A stretch of 64,000 nucleotides of DNA, from positions 13,227,629-13,291,628 of the forward strand of contig OZ038380.1 of NCBI GenBank assembly GCA_964036045.1, in the 5' to 3' direction. The position numbers and the translations under genes were made by a program. Under the pieces are notes generated by a model that saw only the letters and a program-made list of their open reading frames with translations, was not told where the DNA came from and made no database searches. Below are positions 1 to 12,236 of the stretch, one piece after another (within the stretch, counting starts at the first letter, position 1; every line of letters begins with the position of its first letter). This DNA comes from Eutreptiella sp. 'Long Island Sound 2002'. Taxonomy: Eukaryota > Euglenozoa > Euglenophyceae > Eutreptiales > Eutreptiaceae.

Positions 1-1181
1 TTGATACACTCCTGCTTGACTTCCTCGTGTCAAAAGTGCCCCCCAAACTTCACAATGTGTCCGAGAACTGCCCCAAAAAGATTATTGTTTTGCAACCGTT
101 GCGCGCAAAAGCAAAGGGCACCAACAAGCACGCAAAGGGGACAGGCCAAAAGCAAATGCGGAAAATTGCAAATAACTGCGAAAAATGCAAAATTGCGGAA
201 AACTGCGGGCCTCAACCCCCCCCCCCCCCTGCTTCTGCTCCTCCTCCAGAATGTTGCCCTGTCATCCTCCTGGGGGGTGGGGAGGGGGTGGGGGGCACAG
301 GGGTTGCCTGCCTTTTTCAGGAAAGGGGCGTCTTGTCGGGACCCTCCTGTGCGGGTAGGCCAACAGTGTTGTATACCATGAACATCAGGCATTGGAGGCA
401 GAGGTTCCAGGTCTGATTCCTGCTCATGCTGCTGCTGTGCAGCGTCGGGCGTGGCGGAGCCCAGGGGTTTGTGTTTTCAATGAAGGCCATGTCCACTCCA
501 CTGGGCAACGGCCTGCTCACAGTCCCTAAACAAAAGGCTTCAAAATAGTGGGGCAGCCTTTCAGCAAAAATGAAACACACAGCCTTCTTAACGACCGCCC
601 CGCCCCCGCATCTCTGTGTGGTGGGTCACTTCAGGGCTGGCATGTCCGTTCCACTTGGGCCACTTCGTGCATGTAACGCAGACCCTTGCAGCCCAGGCGG
701 CGCACGGACACAAAAAGAAAATGCAAAGGCACGCACCGAGCCCCCACCACCCCAAAGCCCTGCCCCACATCCCCCGCCGCCCCCAACCACCGTTGAAGTA
801 CACAACTTAAACATCATTCTTGAGCTTTTCAGACAAAGCATAACCCACTGGTCATGTCCCTTTTTCTCAAGGTGCCTGCAAATGAAGAGACCTCGGTCGC
901 GTGATGTTATGGTATGTCCTTGTGGGAAGGGGGGGGGGGGCTAGAAATACACCAAAGGCCATGCACTTCAACAACACAGAAGGCCCCCCCCCAGGCCGAC
1001 GTGGGCTACTGCTGGCACTGCCATCCAAGCAGCTGGAGTGGCTGAGAGCTACACTTCACCCTCTTCTGCCTGCTGCTGCACCGCACCGTCGCCGCGCCTG
1101 ACGAAGCGACCTGTGTGCACGCAGCGATTTCTGTCAACGCAGCCCACCAGTCCACCAGTCAGAGGAGGGCAGGGGGCATAC
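1..1181. other. left edge, no exon found; poly-C and GCGGAAAATTGC-type repeat
   Basis: This stretch should hold the next intron and exons of the kinase that runs off the left edge, but I found no kinase subdomain VIII (APE) motif in any minus-strand frame. It carries a short run of GCGGAAAATTGC-like units around 155-210, next to a poly-C tract at about 218-230. G or C runs also occur at 929-938 and 984-991. The open frames here are short, low-complexity and overlap on both strands, so none is called. Confidence 0.4.
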
Positions 1182-4100
1182 CGTGGCAACCTTTGGCAGT
1201 GGGTGACATAGCCTCCAAAATGAAGGCGGAGCCAAAGTCCGCCAGTTTGGCGGCACCGTTGGTGCTGACCAGGATGTTTGCGCCTTTGATGTCCCTGGGA
1301 GACAGAAAGGCAGATGTCCCTGGGAGGGTGGAGGAGGGGAGCGTGCCATGGGGTGCTGAGGTTGTTGCCACCAGGTGTACGAGGGTTGGTAATGAGTGGA
1401 CTTGCCGTGACACACTGCAGTAGGCACGAGAGTATGACAGCCCCACCGCTGGTGGGATGGACTCTGAACGCAGGATGAGGCAATCATGTTCGCTTGGAAT
1501 GGAACCCCCAGCCCCACCCCACACCGCCTTTGTGTGGGTCAAAATGTTGGTGTGGAGTCGGTGTATGGGCCATGCTGGAGCGTGTCAGTGCCCAATGGTT
1601 GGATTTCCAAACACTGCCCACTACATGCGACATTTTGGGTGCTGGGAGGCAACAGATCGCTTCCCACCCCACTTGTCTACAATATGCAGATAGTGTCTCC
1701 AAGCCGGTAGCCCCAGCCTTGTGGCAGGCATTGTGTGGTGTCCCTTCTCAAGGCTACACCGTTTCAGTTGTCTGCACCACACATGCACTGCTTCCGGGGC
1801 TGTGTGGGCTACCTATTCCCCGCCCTAGCTTGTGTTTTTGCGAGAGCTCATGTGGAGCAGGCGCAGTGCCACGTGTGCCTGGCATGGAGTGTGCTTGCTG
1901 CTGCCTGCTGCTGCCTCCATCACTGCTGCAGCAGCAGCTGGATCAGCATCAGTTAAACTTTCTGTCCCCGCCAGAGGCTCTACCCCCGAGTACCTTACGC
2001 AGGGCGCAACCGTGCACCCTTCACGGGGCGAACCGTGTGCACTTGTGCCCCCCCCCCCCCCTCCCCTCCCCCAGACATCAACAACCAGTGATGTTTCACC
2101 GTTTGACCACCAGGTGGTCGTGGGACAGTGTTTGAAGGCAAAAAAAAGCCGTCTGACCAGGGGCTGGTCGCCGCGGGGGACAGTGGGGGACAGTGTGCAG
2201 TGGCTGCACAGACTGATTGTATGGATGGTATTGACAAAGAGGCCATTCGCAGCTACACTGCGTACGGTGGCTTCGCCCCTTTTCCACTCGGGTACTATGG
2301 TCAGTCCCGCCTAGAGTTTCAGGATTGGCGCTGAGCCGACAGTCTGTTGGCGTCCCGGGGTGAGAGGGTTTGGCGCTGCTGGGGCATGCAGCGGAAAGGC
2401 GGTGGCGTGTCCGCGCGCCAACCGGCTGCGTACGGCCAACCCTGAAAGCCACGCACAGCTGTGTGTGGTTGGGATTGGAGACATAGAAAATGCAGATGGC
2501 AGACCTGTGGTCAGAGTGTGTGTTGACAGAAAAAATGAGCGCTGGCGGTGTTTTTGGTCCAAGGGACGGTCTGTGGAAGAAGACTACCCTACATACCTCT
2601 CCCCAGCGCCTTGCCCTGACATACTGCCACCCCACATTTGCACCTCAGGTCAGACATGTCCGGCGGGTAGACAAGCAGCGCAGACGGAGGAGGTGTTCTA
2701 CGAAGCCCAGCTTTAGACACCTGTTCGCTCGGAGGCTAATGGTGGGGCGGGAGGAAAAGACTTCGGCCCAGGGCTGGGCTTGACGGGGAGGGGCAGCTGA
2801 AGGGAGGTTCAAAAACGGCTGCAACGGGTGGCTGGAAGCGGTTTCAGGAGCCGTGCTGGCGGTTGCAGAATGGTTGGAGGGCAATGGGGGGCACACAGAA
2901 GTGGCTGGGGCAGAGTTTTGGCAAGGAGGCACAAGGGAAATCCACCAACAAACACCCAATAAACATAAACGAACGCCAATAAACACTCAATAAACACCAA
3001 TAAACACTGACAGAGGGGGAGGTGTAACAAGCGCAGGCCTGTTAATCAAGTAGACCCTTCCCCCCCCAAAGCATACCTGTGGATGACATTGTTGTCGTGC
3101 AAAAACACAACAGCATCCAACACCTCCACAATGTACCGTGCGGTCATCTCGTCGGAGAAAGCTCCGAACTCATTGAGCAGTGTGGCAACGGAGCCCCCAG
3201 GAACGTATTCCATGAAGATGGAGATAGTGGTGGGGCTTGTCTTGGCCATGGCCACGTAGTTGACGAGGCTAGAGAGGTGAAAGGGAAGCCACCCGGTTGC
3301 GAACCAGTGCGAGGGACTGGAGTTGCGACCCCCCCGCGAAAGACCACCCGGCACAGCATTGCGGAGTGGGGACAGGACTGAGAGGCAGAAGGGGGCATGA
3401 AACAAGAGCCTCGGGGGATAACTCCCCTGGACTAGGCCTGGTGCAGACGGACGGGCACCTGCAGTACGGCAACTGGAAAAGGGTTCCTAGGAGACCCTCA
3501 ATCCAGCCCCACAGCTGTTTGGGGTGGGAGTCGATCACGTGGCATGTACGCCACGACCACCCCGAAAAGCACAGGGCACGAGCGCCCATGCAGGCGACGC
3601 AGTCAACAAAGGCAATGCCCTTACCCCACGGAGCCACGGAGGTCAGGGATGTGAGCAATTTGAAATATGCTGCGTGAACTTTGTACGGACATGGGTTTAA
3701 CCGAATATGCAATGAAGGCGGTGTGAAGGCAGGGAAGGGGATGCGCGGACGGCGTGAAACAGAGGCGCACGCAACCGAGCAGAAGACAGGCAGACATAGA
3801 CAGAGGGGCAAAATGAGCCAGCCAGTCCCGCCTACCGCTTTGCGCCAAATGCTGTCCAACCATCTTCGCGTGAGGCAGGAGGTGCCCGCAGAGCTGACGC
3901 CCACAGACCTTCCAGCAAGCGCCCCGGCAGTAATTAAGCAGGGCAAGAGAGCCCTGCACCAGCCCAACGGCACGGTAGCCTTGCATCCATCACACAAAAC
4001 ACATGGGCCCCAGTCCGCCAAGTGATCTCTTGGGTGGTGGATACCTCAAAATACCTCGTTGACTCCAGAAAGGGCTCTGGTGCGCACAATGGCACATTGT

Positions 4101-4503
4101 GCTGCAGGCAAACAGACGAACACAGGACAGGCTGTGCTCTCGGTTCCCATGCAATCAAATCCATCCATGCCAGCAGCCGACACTATCGTCAGCCATGCCT
4201 TAACCCCAGAAGACATCTAAATTGGCACGGGAGCAGGTCTTGCCCAGGTCGGCAAGACATCACGCACGTCAAATGCGGAGGACAGACCTGGGATGGGTCA
4301 GCCTCCTCATAATGGACACCTCGGTCTCCAGCTGCTTCAGCTTTGACCGCAGGCAGGGGTCCCGCAAATCACACGTGATCTGCTTGACCGCCAGCAGCTC
4401 CCCGGTATCCTCGTCCAGGCAAATATGCACAGTCCCATATGCCCCGGCTCCGAGCACTGCACCGAGCCGGGCATGCACTGTTCTATCATCAGCAAACGAT
4501 GAC
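1182..4503 (-). CDS. MAPKKK-type (STE11/MEKK-like) protein kinase, three exons, 3' end beyond window
   Basis: Serine/threonine kinase of the MAPKKK type, expected to phosphorylate a MAPKK in a cytoplasmic cascade. Three exons join in frame: 4288-4503, 3077-3268 and 1182-1294, with introns of 1019 and 1782 bp. Visible kinase landmarks, in order, are the glycine loop GAGAYG, the ATP lysine in LLAVKQI, an alpha-C glutamate in LETEV, the hinge segment FMEYVPGGS, the catalytic loop HRDIKGAN and the metal-binding DFG. Splicing rebuilds HPSLVNY and IHRDIKGAN exactly, which supports the borders. Donors are GTCTGT, GTATGC and GTATGC; all acceptors end in AG. The first exon opens with an acceptor (TTCACAG), so the N-terminus lies upstream and was not found. 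The C-lobe after KGCH lies past the left edge. A G run follows the second donor. HRDIKGAN and the GGS hinge fit MEKK/ANP kinases; the exact subfamily is uncertain. Confidence 0.85.
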
Positions 4504-5614
4504 CTGTGAAAATGGGCGCGTCATGGGACTGAACAGCTGGGGAGTGGTTCGGCATTGGAGGGAGGGTGCACACTTTTCCGCGGCACGCCACAATGCAACA
4601 CCATGCTCGGCTCTTCGCTGAGGCCACACTGCCCTCCGAACCTTAGCCAACCTCAACGCTGCGTCCGATTCCTCGACTCCAGGTCCTACACTGGCACCAG
4701 ACGCTTCTGAGTGGGGGGGAGGTCCTGAGACCCAACCTGCCAAAGATTTTTTTCTGTCATACAACTTGACCCCCCCCCCCCCCCAGGCATGGACTCGGAG
4801 TGTGCATCTGGATGCACCTGGTCAACCGCACGGGCAACAGCCCATCTCCGGGACAGCCGACCCTGGAGTAGTCAAACAGGACAAGTCATCCAGGGGCTCC
4901 GTTGACACAACCAAAACACGTTCGGGCCCACAGAGGGTGGGAATGAGCAGTGGCGAGAGGCTATTAGGCTCCGCCAAAAGCAAACAATCAGATACTGAGG
5001 CCTTGTGCCAACCACCCCCCCCCCCCAGAAGCATTTTTTTTGACCCACAGGGGGGGGGGGGGGGGTTGTTTCATTCTTCAAGCATCGCCCTTTCTCCCCT
5101 CCTGCCCTGCCACTTACAACCATCAAGCAAAACACGTGCGCCACGACTGCATGAGCAAGAACGTGCGCGTGTTCCTGTGATTCTGCATGTTCTTACGGTT
5201 TGTACGTTCTTACTGGCTCCCACCCAGACGAGACAGGGCAGATCTCTCCTTGTTGACTTGACAGCAGAGGCGTGGCAGATGACCCAACCAGCCTCATGGA
5301 ACACCATGCCTACTGCTTGGAGACGCATTCGCTCGCTCAATCATCAGAGATAAAACTGTAGCTCACGTTTACAGCTCCCATCAGGCCCAGCAGCACAACA
5401 CGGTAGTCCACACCACGCCATAGCTTAGTGATACTGGGGGGGGGGGGGGTAAATTGGCCCTCCCGGGATTTTGGCTGACCCACCCACCCACCCCCAGACC
5501 CACCCACCCACCTGCCGGATACCCTGAGGGGGGGGGGGGTCACAGAGCAATTTTCGAAAAAAAATTTCAGCCGTCTGTACATGGTCCTTGATGCGTAGCA
5601 TTTCCGATATGCTC

Positions 5615-5680
5615 AGTGACCTCGTGGTCAGAGCACCACATCTCCAAATGGATAACGTTGGTTCACGTCCTAGCGCTGCA
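5615..5680 (+). other. tRNA-like sequence (possible SINE head or tRNA pseudogene)
   Basis: An A-box-like segment (GACCTCGTGGTCAGAGCAC) is followed at about 24 bases by a B-box-like segment (GGTTCACGTCC). The spacing and order match an internal pol III promoter. Acceptor and T stems do not pair well, so this is not a working tRNA. A tRNA-derived SINE head or decayed tRNA is the likely reading. Confidence 0.3.
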
Positions 5681-5805
5681 CAATTTTTATCACCTGCCTT
5701 GGAGTGGTCAACCTGAAGGAAAGGTCTGCACAAAGTGGCAGCACCCCCATGTGTCACAATGTGCCTTGGCCAGGGGGGGGGGGGGAATTGCGGTCTGGGG
5801 GGGTC

Positions 5806-5884
5806 GAATCCAATTGCGAAAAATTGCGGAAAAATTGCGGGAAAATTGCGGAAAATTGCGGGAAAATTGCGGAAAAATTGCGAT
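5806..5884 (+). repeat. AATTGCGGA tandem cluster
   Basis: About eight imperfect units of AAAATTGCGGA sit next to G runs at 5776 and 5797. The same unit recurs at 6331-6408 and, degenerate, at 155-210. Each cluster adjoins a G or C run, so they look like interiors of one family of small elements. Confidence 0.7.
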
Positions 5885-6159
5885 GTCATAAGCGGCCCTC
5901 CTGAACCCTCAAGGTGCTACAGCTCTGGACAGGTGGCTCAGAATTCTCAGAATTTCAGTGAAACAAATAGTCCATGGACAGTACAATTACAGGAGGCGCC
6001 CCTCGATATCACCGTGGAATTGCAGCATGAACCGAAGGCGGCGGATGTTGTCATCCAATTTGTGCTGCCGCTTTGAAACTGTCCCACACTGTGAGAAAAA
6101 GCAAACATGCAAACATGAAGGCATGAAAAAGACCAAAAAAGCGAAGGTAAAAACAATGC

Positions 6160-6228
6160 GCCCAGATGGGTTTAAACCCAGGACATTTGAAATTAGGCCC
6201 TAGTGCTACTACCAACTAACCTATGTCA
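6160..6228 (-). other. tRNA-like sequence with A- and B-box-like motifs
   Basis: Read on the minus strand, TAGGTTAGTTGGTAGTAGC resembles an A box and GGGTTTAAACCC resembles a B box, about 25 bases further on. The T loop is palindromic rather than a proper 7-base loop and no acceptor stem closes. I read it as a degenerate tRNA or SINE head. Confidence 0.3.
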
Positions 6229-6330
6229 GAATTTGATGACTTGGAAACATTAGAGAGTGAATGGCATAGTAAAAAAAAATTTTCTCACTGTTCTGCACCA
6301 GCGTGGGGAGGCAGTCAGAAAATCGGGAAG

Positions 6331-6408
6331 TGAGAAAAATTGCGGTAAAATTGCGGAAAATTGCGGAAAATTGCGAAAAATTGCGGAAAATTGCGAAAAA
6401 TTGCGGAC
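6331..6408 (+). repeat. AATTGCGGA tandem cluster
   Basis: Seven or so units of AAATTGCGG follow one another and end in CCTCAATTTTCCCCCCCC at 6409-6427. A CCCACCCA-rich tract lies just to the right. This is the same family as the cluster at 5806-5884. Confidence 0.7.
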
Positions 6409-6977
6409 CTCAATTTTCCCCCCCCCTGCCTTGGCCCATGAACAATGTTGGCTCAGCAACCCACCCACCCACCCAACAAAGCGGACAACCCCCCCTGGGG
6501 GCGGTACTTGCACTTTTCCCTACATCGGGGAAAACGCAGACAAACCCACCCACCCAGCCTCAGACCCACCCACCCAGCCTCAGACCCACCCACCCAGCCC
6601 CCCCCCCCCGTTATAGTATCAACCAGTCACTAAGCTATGGCCTGGTCCACACAGGACAACGGAGCGATGCAGAAGCCCCAGCGCATCCGACACAACACAT
6701 CCCAACACACCGTTTCTAACACGTCCCATAAATAGAAGGCCACTGGCCACGTCAGTAGTGGCATTCAAAAGACATCAAGCCCGGCCAGTTGAAGTGCTCA
6801 GAGGAGCAAAAACAGCAAGCGTGCCAGTCCTCGCCAATGCCTCCACCATTTGCGCTAACGTGATGTTTATGCCTCTTTCTGCACCCTCGAATAAAAAAAT
6901 TGACTATCTCAAATCTCTTCAATACCACTGAGCCAACCCAGCGCAACGGCACTCCCACCACGAAATGTTGCAAGCGT

Positions 6978-9148
6978 TCAGGCTGCCATAAAGGGCTGTG
7001 AACTGGATACCGGGATGAAATGGATACACAAAGCCCATGAAAATGCAACTGGGCACAAGAAAGGAGTAGATGCCGGACAGGTGGATATGGAATATACGGA
7101 AAAAAGAGGAACTTGAATGTTCAAAGCCCAGGGGAACGTAACTGGGCACAGGAAAAACTGAGCAACCGAGTGGAAGGATGGACAGAGCACATGGAAACTT
7201 GACAGGAGTGGCCACAAATTGGAATGGCTGCAATGCTGGAGGGGACAATGCGCATCGTCCATGGGAACACAACCCTTCGTTGACTTCTGCGCCCAGTTGT
7301 GTTCCAATGAACAGAGCCCCGCTGCAACAAATGGCACAAGCGTGCGGGGAACATCATACCCTGGAGACACGGAGGCCGGTCCACCTGGCGAAACAGGGAG
7401 TTGCTTGTAAGACGCCGAGCACTGTCGGAAGCTATCACTGATGGACTTGGAGTGGGAGATGTGGGTCAGGGACTGCAATGTGCGCTGCAAACGGCCACTA
7501 TTGACGAGAGACTGAGACCGGGGGATGGAAACGGTGTCCCCTGGGTCAAGGGACCCGGACCCTGTGTAGCAGCTGAAGCTGATTTCATCGTCCTTCATCG
7601 AACCAGGGGTCGTGGGAGTCGGATTGCTGTCCTGTTCAGGAATAGTGAGTGGGTGAAGGGACACATGTCACAACACGCTCGTTCGTGCGGGTGAAGCACA
7701 ACGAAATGCGGTGGAGTTGGACACAAGCTTTTCACTCAATCCAGTGCCAGTTCTGGTGTACGCTGGTTTTGTGAGTTGAAACGCGATTTTGGCTGTGACC
7801 CCATCCTCCCCCGCCTCCCTCAAACAACACCGTTGACGTGGCAAGTTTTGGTCTCTCCCTTTAACATGCAACGAAATGGCTGGAGGGTTTTGGCCTATCC
7901 GAAATTCTCCTCCATACAACGGGGGGTTTCAACATTTGGTTCATACTCTCAAAGTTTCAACATTTGGTTCATACTCTCAAAGTGTGGGTGACTTTGGCCA
8001 GCAATTTGCTGTTTCAAACTGCAAACTGCAAATAAACCACTCCCGTTTCGGCGTTCCTGAGCGGCACCACATACCGGTTTACCACTTGCTTCTCCCGTCA
8101 ACGGCCTTGCGGGGTTCAGCAGACTCGTAGGCTTGCGGCGACTTTTGAAGGAGAAAGTGCCATCACCGTCGTCAGAGCGGCAACTGGTTTCACGGTCCGG
8201 AATCCACTCGCTTTCAACACGAGATATTGACAGTGAATTTTCATTGTGAATGAAGTCCTGAACTTGTGTCGAGTTGCCAAGTGAAAATGAAAAAGGGGAC
8301 CCAGGTGCGACCTCGGGTGTGGTGCTGCTGCGCTGAACGTTGATCACAGGTTGGTTGAGGTCCACTGATAGACCCGATATGCTGCTATGTATTGTGGAAA
8401 GACTGCCAGTTTGTCCGAACCGGAACGCTTCCAAGTTGTAAGGCTGATCCTCCCCTTCCCCCTCCTCCTCCTCCTGTTTAGCAGGACAACCAGAAAGGTG
8501 ACACATTTTGGCAGCGATCAGCCCCACCTCAATCACCTGCAACATCCTTCGGTTACGAGAAGTCGGATCGAACGCAGTGACCGAAGCCAGCCAGGAGCAA
8601 TTGAACGCCACCACTGTGCCCACGAGGGAGTGGCTACACCCCTGAATATGTGGTAACTGGTCATTGAATAGAACGTGACCGAGCACCAGGGCTAGCACTG
8701 CCTGCAAAATGGCGGCCTCCCCGTCCAACGTACCGAGAAAACCGACTGCACACATGTACGCCGACACCCCCAGGTCAGCGAGCAAACACAGTGATGCCAC
8801 GCGCTCCCACCCACGGCTAGCAGTCCAGATACAGAGAGCAACTACACCGAGTGTGTGCGCATCCCATACAGCGGTAGTCACCTGCATATTAACTAAGCTC
8901 ACAGCGAGTAACAGAGTCGAAACCACCCCGTGTGTGCAATACAGAGGGATGGCATTCGTGCACTGCAGCAAATCCTTATAGCGTTTCGGCACGAGGTTCA
9001 TGCACAGATCCACCACTGGACACAACATGCAATCGCCATCAGACGACGGTTGAGGCTGGGTGGCGCGGGCAGCTTCACAGATGGTTTCTCTCCGATTCCG
9101 ACAGCTAGGCTGGACAGATTCATCCGGCGTGCTGCCCCCCTTGCGCAT
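6978..9148 (-). CDS. putative multi-pass membrane protein, two exons
   Basis: Unrecognised protein. Exon 1 (8075-9148) starts at an ATG with an in-frame TGA 18 bases upstream. It encodes 358 residues: a Cys-containing N-terminus (about 1-55), then a hydrophobic block of roughly five to six membrane helices (about 60-215), with segments such as VVSTLLLAVSLV and AILQAVLALVLG. A soluble Ser- and acid-rich tail follows. The donor is CCG|GTATGTGG, phase 0. After a 443-bp intron the acceptor GAACAG|GACAGC at 7632-7633 opens exon 2 from 7631, also phase 0, giving DSNPTPTTPGS. Exon 2 stays open to a stop at 6978, but its last third is low complexity; a donor near 7360-7385 may end it earlier. The layout (N-terminal membrane domain, long tail) suits a sensor or channel-like protein, but no domain was identified. 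The intron carries a 26-bp direct repeat at about 7929-7981. Confidence 0.55.
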
Positions 9149-11329
9149 GTATCGTAGATTGTGTCACAAGTCAGGGACGTAAAAGGTTGGGATCCGCAGA
9201 CATGTCCAAATGACCTCACAGAACATGACGTGTAAGGTTGCAGGAAGACAGGAATTCCAGGGGATCCGGGTTCTGAAACCTCTCACACGACCGAAATCAG
9301 GTAAGTAAGCAGTTAATAAGCGTTGTTGGAGACTAACCCTTCTGGTGAAGTGGTGAGGCAAAACGAAAACTTGGAAATGGGTCGGCTCCACAATTATTTG
9401 TCGTGTCCAACATTGAGGATATTATCTCACTCGCTCACATTTAAAGGAGGCATCGGGGACATTTTCCCAGACTGAGAATGGGTGTGGAGGTACTGTAAGG
9501 GGGACACGGGCTGGCCGTTTGCAATGCTTTCTTTGACTGTCTCCTAGGGAATAATGCTAATTTTGAAACACTGGGTTTTCCACATTGGTATTGCAATCAC
9601 GCTGTCCTGCGGCTGCGCGGATAATAAGCTAAACCTCAACCACCACCATCTCACCATTTGGCACTATACTATTTCCACTTCGCTTCCATTTACTTCAACA
9701 AATTCAACCTCTGAGGAATTCTTAAGACCTTTCAAAATTCACAAATACTGGGAAGGCAATGGCATAGTGGGCAAGGCCCAAGGCGTGGTGAGATCATTCA
9801 AAGACTCATTTTTCTTAGAGTCCTCTTCGGTTAAAGAGGAGCATATTGCAAAAGATGCATTCTTCAATTCACCTTCCAAACCAACTGCATAGACCGACAA
9901 CCTCAATATAGGGCTAAAGCTACCAGAATACCAATTCTGTATTCGCTCCATTCATGTGCCAAAATGCCATGACCACATAAGCCGCAAATAAGGTGGCTAC
10001 ATGGTCCTTGACCACAACAACTTCCTTTTCAACGAAGGCCGGCTTCAACCACCGAAGTCTTTAAATCAATAGTTACCAATCAAACATGCCAAGCTGCATT
10101 GAACAACTCAATGTCGGCTGCCCCCAAATGGGCCCAAGTCCAACCAGATGGCCCCATGACTTCATATGAACCAAAACTTCCAAAAAGAAATCCGTGTCGG
10201 CGATAGAACAAGAACTGAACAGTTCTCACAATGGTGGTGTATACTTATTGGACAGTCTGAGAGTTTTTGCCCATTAAAGGATAGGTCATACGAGATACAA
10301 GCCTATGATTCTGTGCAATTCACGTTTAGCAATCAACAAAAGCTTAGCCATAGATGGGGAGACTGCCAGAACATTTTTATGTCTCAGAAAAGAGTGACAA
10401 GTCAAGGGTTCAATATGTCAGAACTACCACCACTCTCGCCAGCTATTGTATTGTTGTTGCATTCACTGCTGATATCCTGCAATTTTGGGAATGAATGATC
10501 TTTTATACTCCATAGTTGTCGGCAGTCTTAGTGCGGGGGAGGTGCAAGGGGAGGACACACTAAACATGGATTGGTCTCCATTGATTGGTCTCCACTACCA
10601 CAAAGATTTGTCAACCCCCAAAATAGTTTTGTAAAAGCAAGTTTTGCAGGTTTTGTCCAAGTGGAAAAGGTTCACCAAAGGCAGAGCAAGTTTAGGAACA
10701 CAACAATCAGGATCAAATTGATTGAATAGAATCTATCTAACTCAAAAGGGCTAAGATAGTGCAAACAATGTATAAACAAAGTTTTATGAACAAAGCAAAT
10801 GGTTTCAATGTAAAAACTGACGGCATTCTGATTAGATGCAGTGAAATGTGCATTCAATGTGCACTCTTTGGATGACATAGCCACTGGTTAGGAATCACAG
10901 GCGCCATGGATCAACTTGGTTACAAAATAGAACCACAATTAGTAAATAGAATTTCGGGGCATTCAACGATCGAATCGCACCAGAAACTGAACTAGCAAAG
11001 AATAAGTTTCTATCATGAATCAACAATATCCAAAGTTCTAGCCTTTAACTATTGAAGAATTTAGGGAAATTGGCCGAAGAAGTCTGAAAATCACCGATGC
11101 GTGGACATGCAACAATGCAAAAAAAAAAGAAAGAAAGATTGCGAAACAATGTAAAACAAGCAAAACCAAAAAGTACCACAATATTTGACCTTATTAATTT
11201 TTTAAACTAAAACTCACTTATTTGGAAAAATATTACAAAGTATTTGAAACTTTCTGGTGCATTTCAACTCATGTGAGGTTTTACATCCTTTGCCAATGGG
11301 CCTGAGATTCAGAGGCAAAGAGTGTTTTT
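9149..11329. other. AT-rich intergenic stretch, no gene recognised
   Basis: Base composition is clearly AT-richer than the flanks. Short open frames occur (for example 9554-9892 plus), but they show no domain, no codon bias like IF-2 and no good splice signals. It would include the promoter and 5' UTR of the membrane protein gene at 9148. Confidence 0.45.
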
Positions 11330-11398
11330 AAATTTGGCCCGCCTATATGTTGACCACATGCGCTTAATGCGTAGCCAACACATAGGCGGGCCAAATTT
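11330..11398. repeat. inverted repeat, 23-bp arms and 23-base loop
   Basis: The left arm at 11330-11352 (AAATTTGGCCCGCCTAT...) and the right arm at 11376-11398 are reverse complements except for one position. The structure could be a foldback element, a transcription terminator-like hairpin or the remnant of a small MITE. It directly precedes the minisatellite. Confidence 0.85.
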
Positions 11399-11469
11399 CA
11401 CAGTGTTGCTCTAGTGTTGTGCTAACTGTGAACCAATATGATTCCTAAGAACACAGTGTGGACGGAGCG

Positions 11470-12236
11470 TCTTTAGCAATGAAGCGACACTTTTTCTGGG
11501 AGTGAAGCGCCAGTTTCCATGCTAATGAAGACACTTTTTATGGGAGTGAAGCACCCGTTTTATGGGAGTGAAGCACCAGTTTTTATGGGAGTGTGCCGCC
11601 AGTTTTTATGGGACTAAAGCGACAGCTTTTATGGGAGTGAAGCACCAGTTTTTATGGGAGTGAAGCACCAGTTTTTATGGGACTAAAGCGACAGCTCTTA
11701 TGGGAGTGAAGCACCAGTTTTTATGGGAGTGAGGCAACAGTTTTCATGGGAGTGAGGCGCCGGTTTTTATGGGACTGAAGCGCTAATTTTTATGGGACTG
11801 AGGCGACAGTTTTTATGGGAGTGAAGCGCCAGTTTTTTTGGGAGTGAGGCGACAGCTTTTATGGGACAGAAGCGACAGTTTTTATGGGACTGAGGCGCCA
11901 GTTTTTATGGGAGTGTAGCCCCAGTTTTTATGGGAGTGAAGTGACAATTTTTATGGGACTGAGGCACCAGTTCTTATGGGACTGGGGCGACAGTTTTTGT
12001 GGGAGTGAAGCACCAGTTTTTATGGGACTGAGGCGACAGTTTTTTTGGGAGTGAAGCGCCAGTGTTTTTGGGAGTGAGGCGCCAGTTTTTATGGGAGTGA
12101 AGCGACAGTTTTTTCGAGAGTGAGGCAACAGTTTTTATGGGAGTGAAGCGCCAGTTTTTATGGGAGTGAAGCGACAGTTTTTTTGAGAGTGAGGCGACAG
12201 TTTTCATGGGAGTGAAGCGCCAGTTTTTTTGGGAGT
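11470..12236. repeat. minisatellite, 23-24 bp unit, about 30 copies
   Basis: The unit CAGTTTTTATGGGAGTGAAG recurs with small changes (GGGACTGAGGCG, GGGAGTGTAGCC) for about 770 bp. Copies differ at few positions, so the array is fairly young. A long minus-strand frame crosses it, but its protein is only a translation of the repeat. Confidence 0.9.

Larger units (their letters stand above)
4504..6977. other. intergenic or intronic, G/C-run rich, no gene recognised
   Basis: No convincing coding sequence was seen. The stretch holds G or C homopolymers at 4770-4785, 5018-5030, 5050-5066, 5437-5449, 5530-5542 and 5776-5788. Between 5480 and 5520, and again at 6460-6610, it has runs of CCCACCCA units. 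It also holds two tRNA-like pol III box pairs and two clusters of AATTGCGGA units, listed separately. Upstream exons of the kinase could hide here, because its first visible exon begins at an acceptor. Confidence 0.4.
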
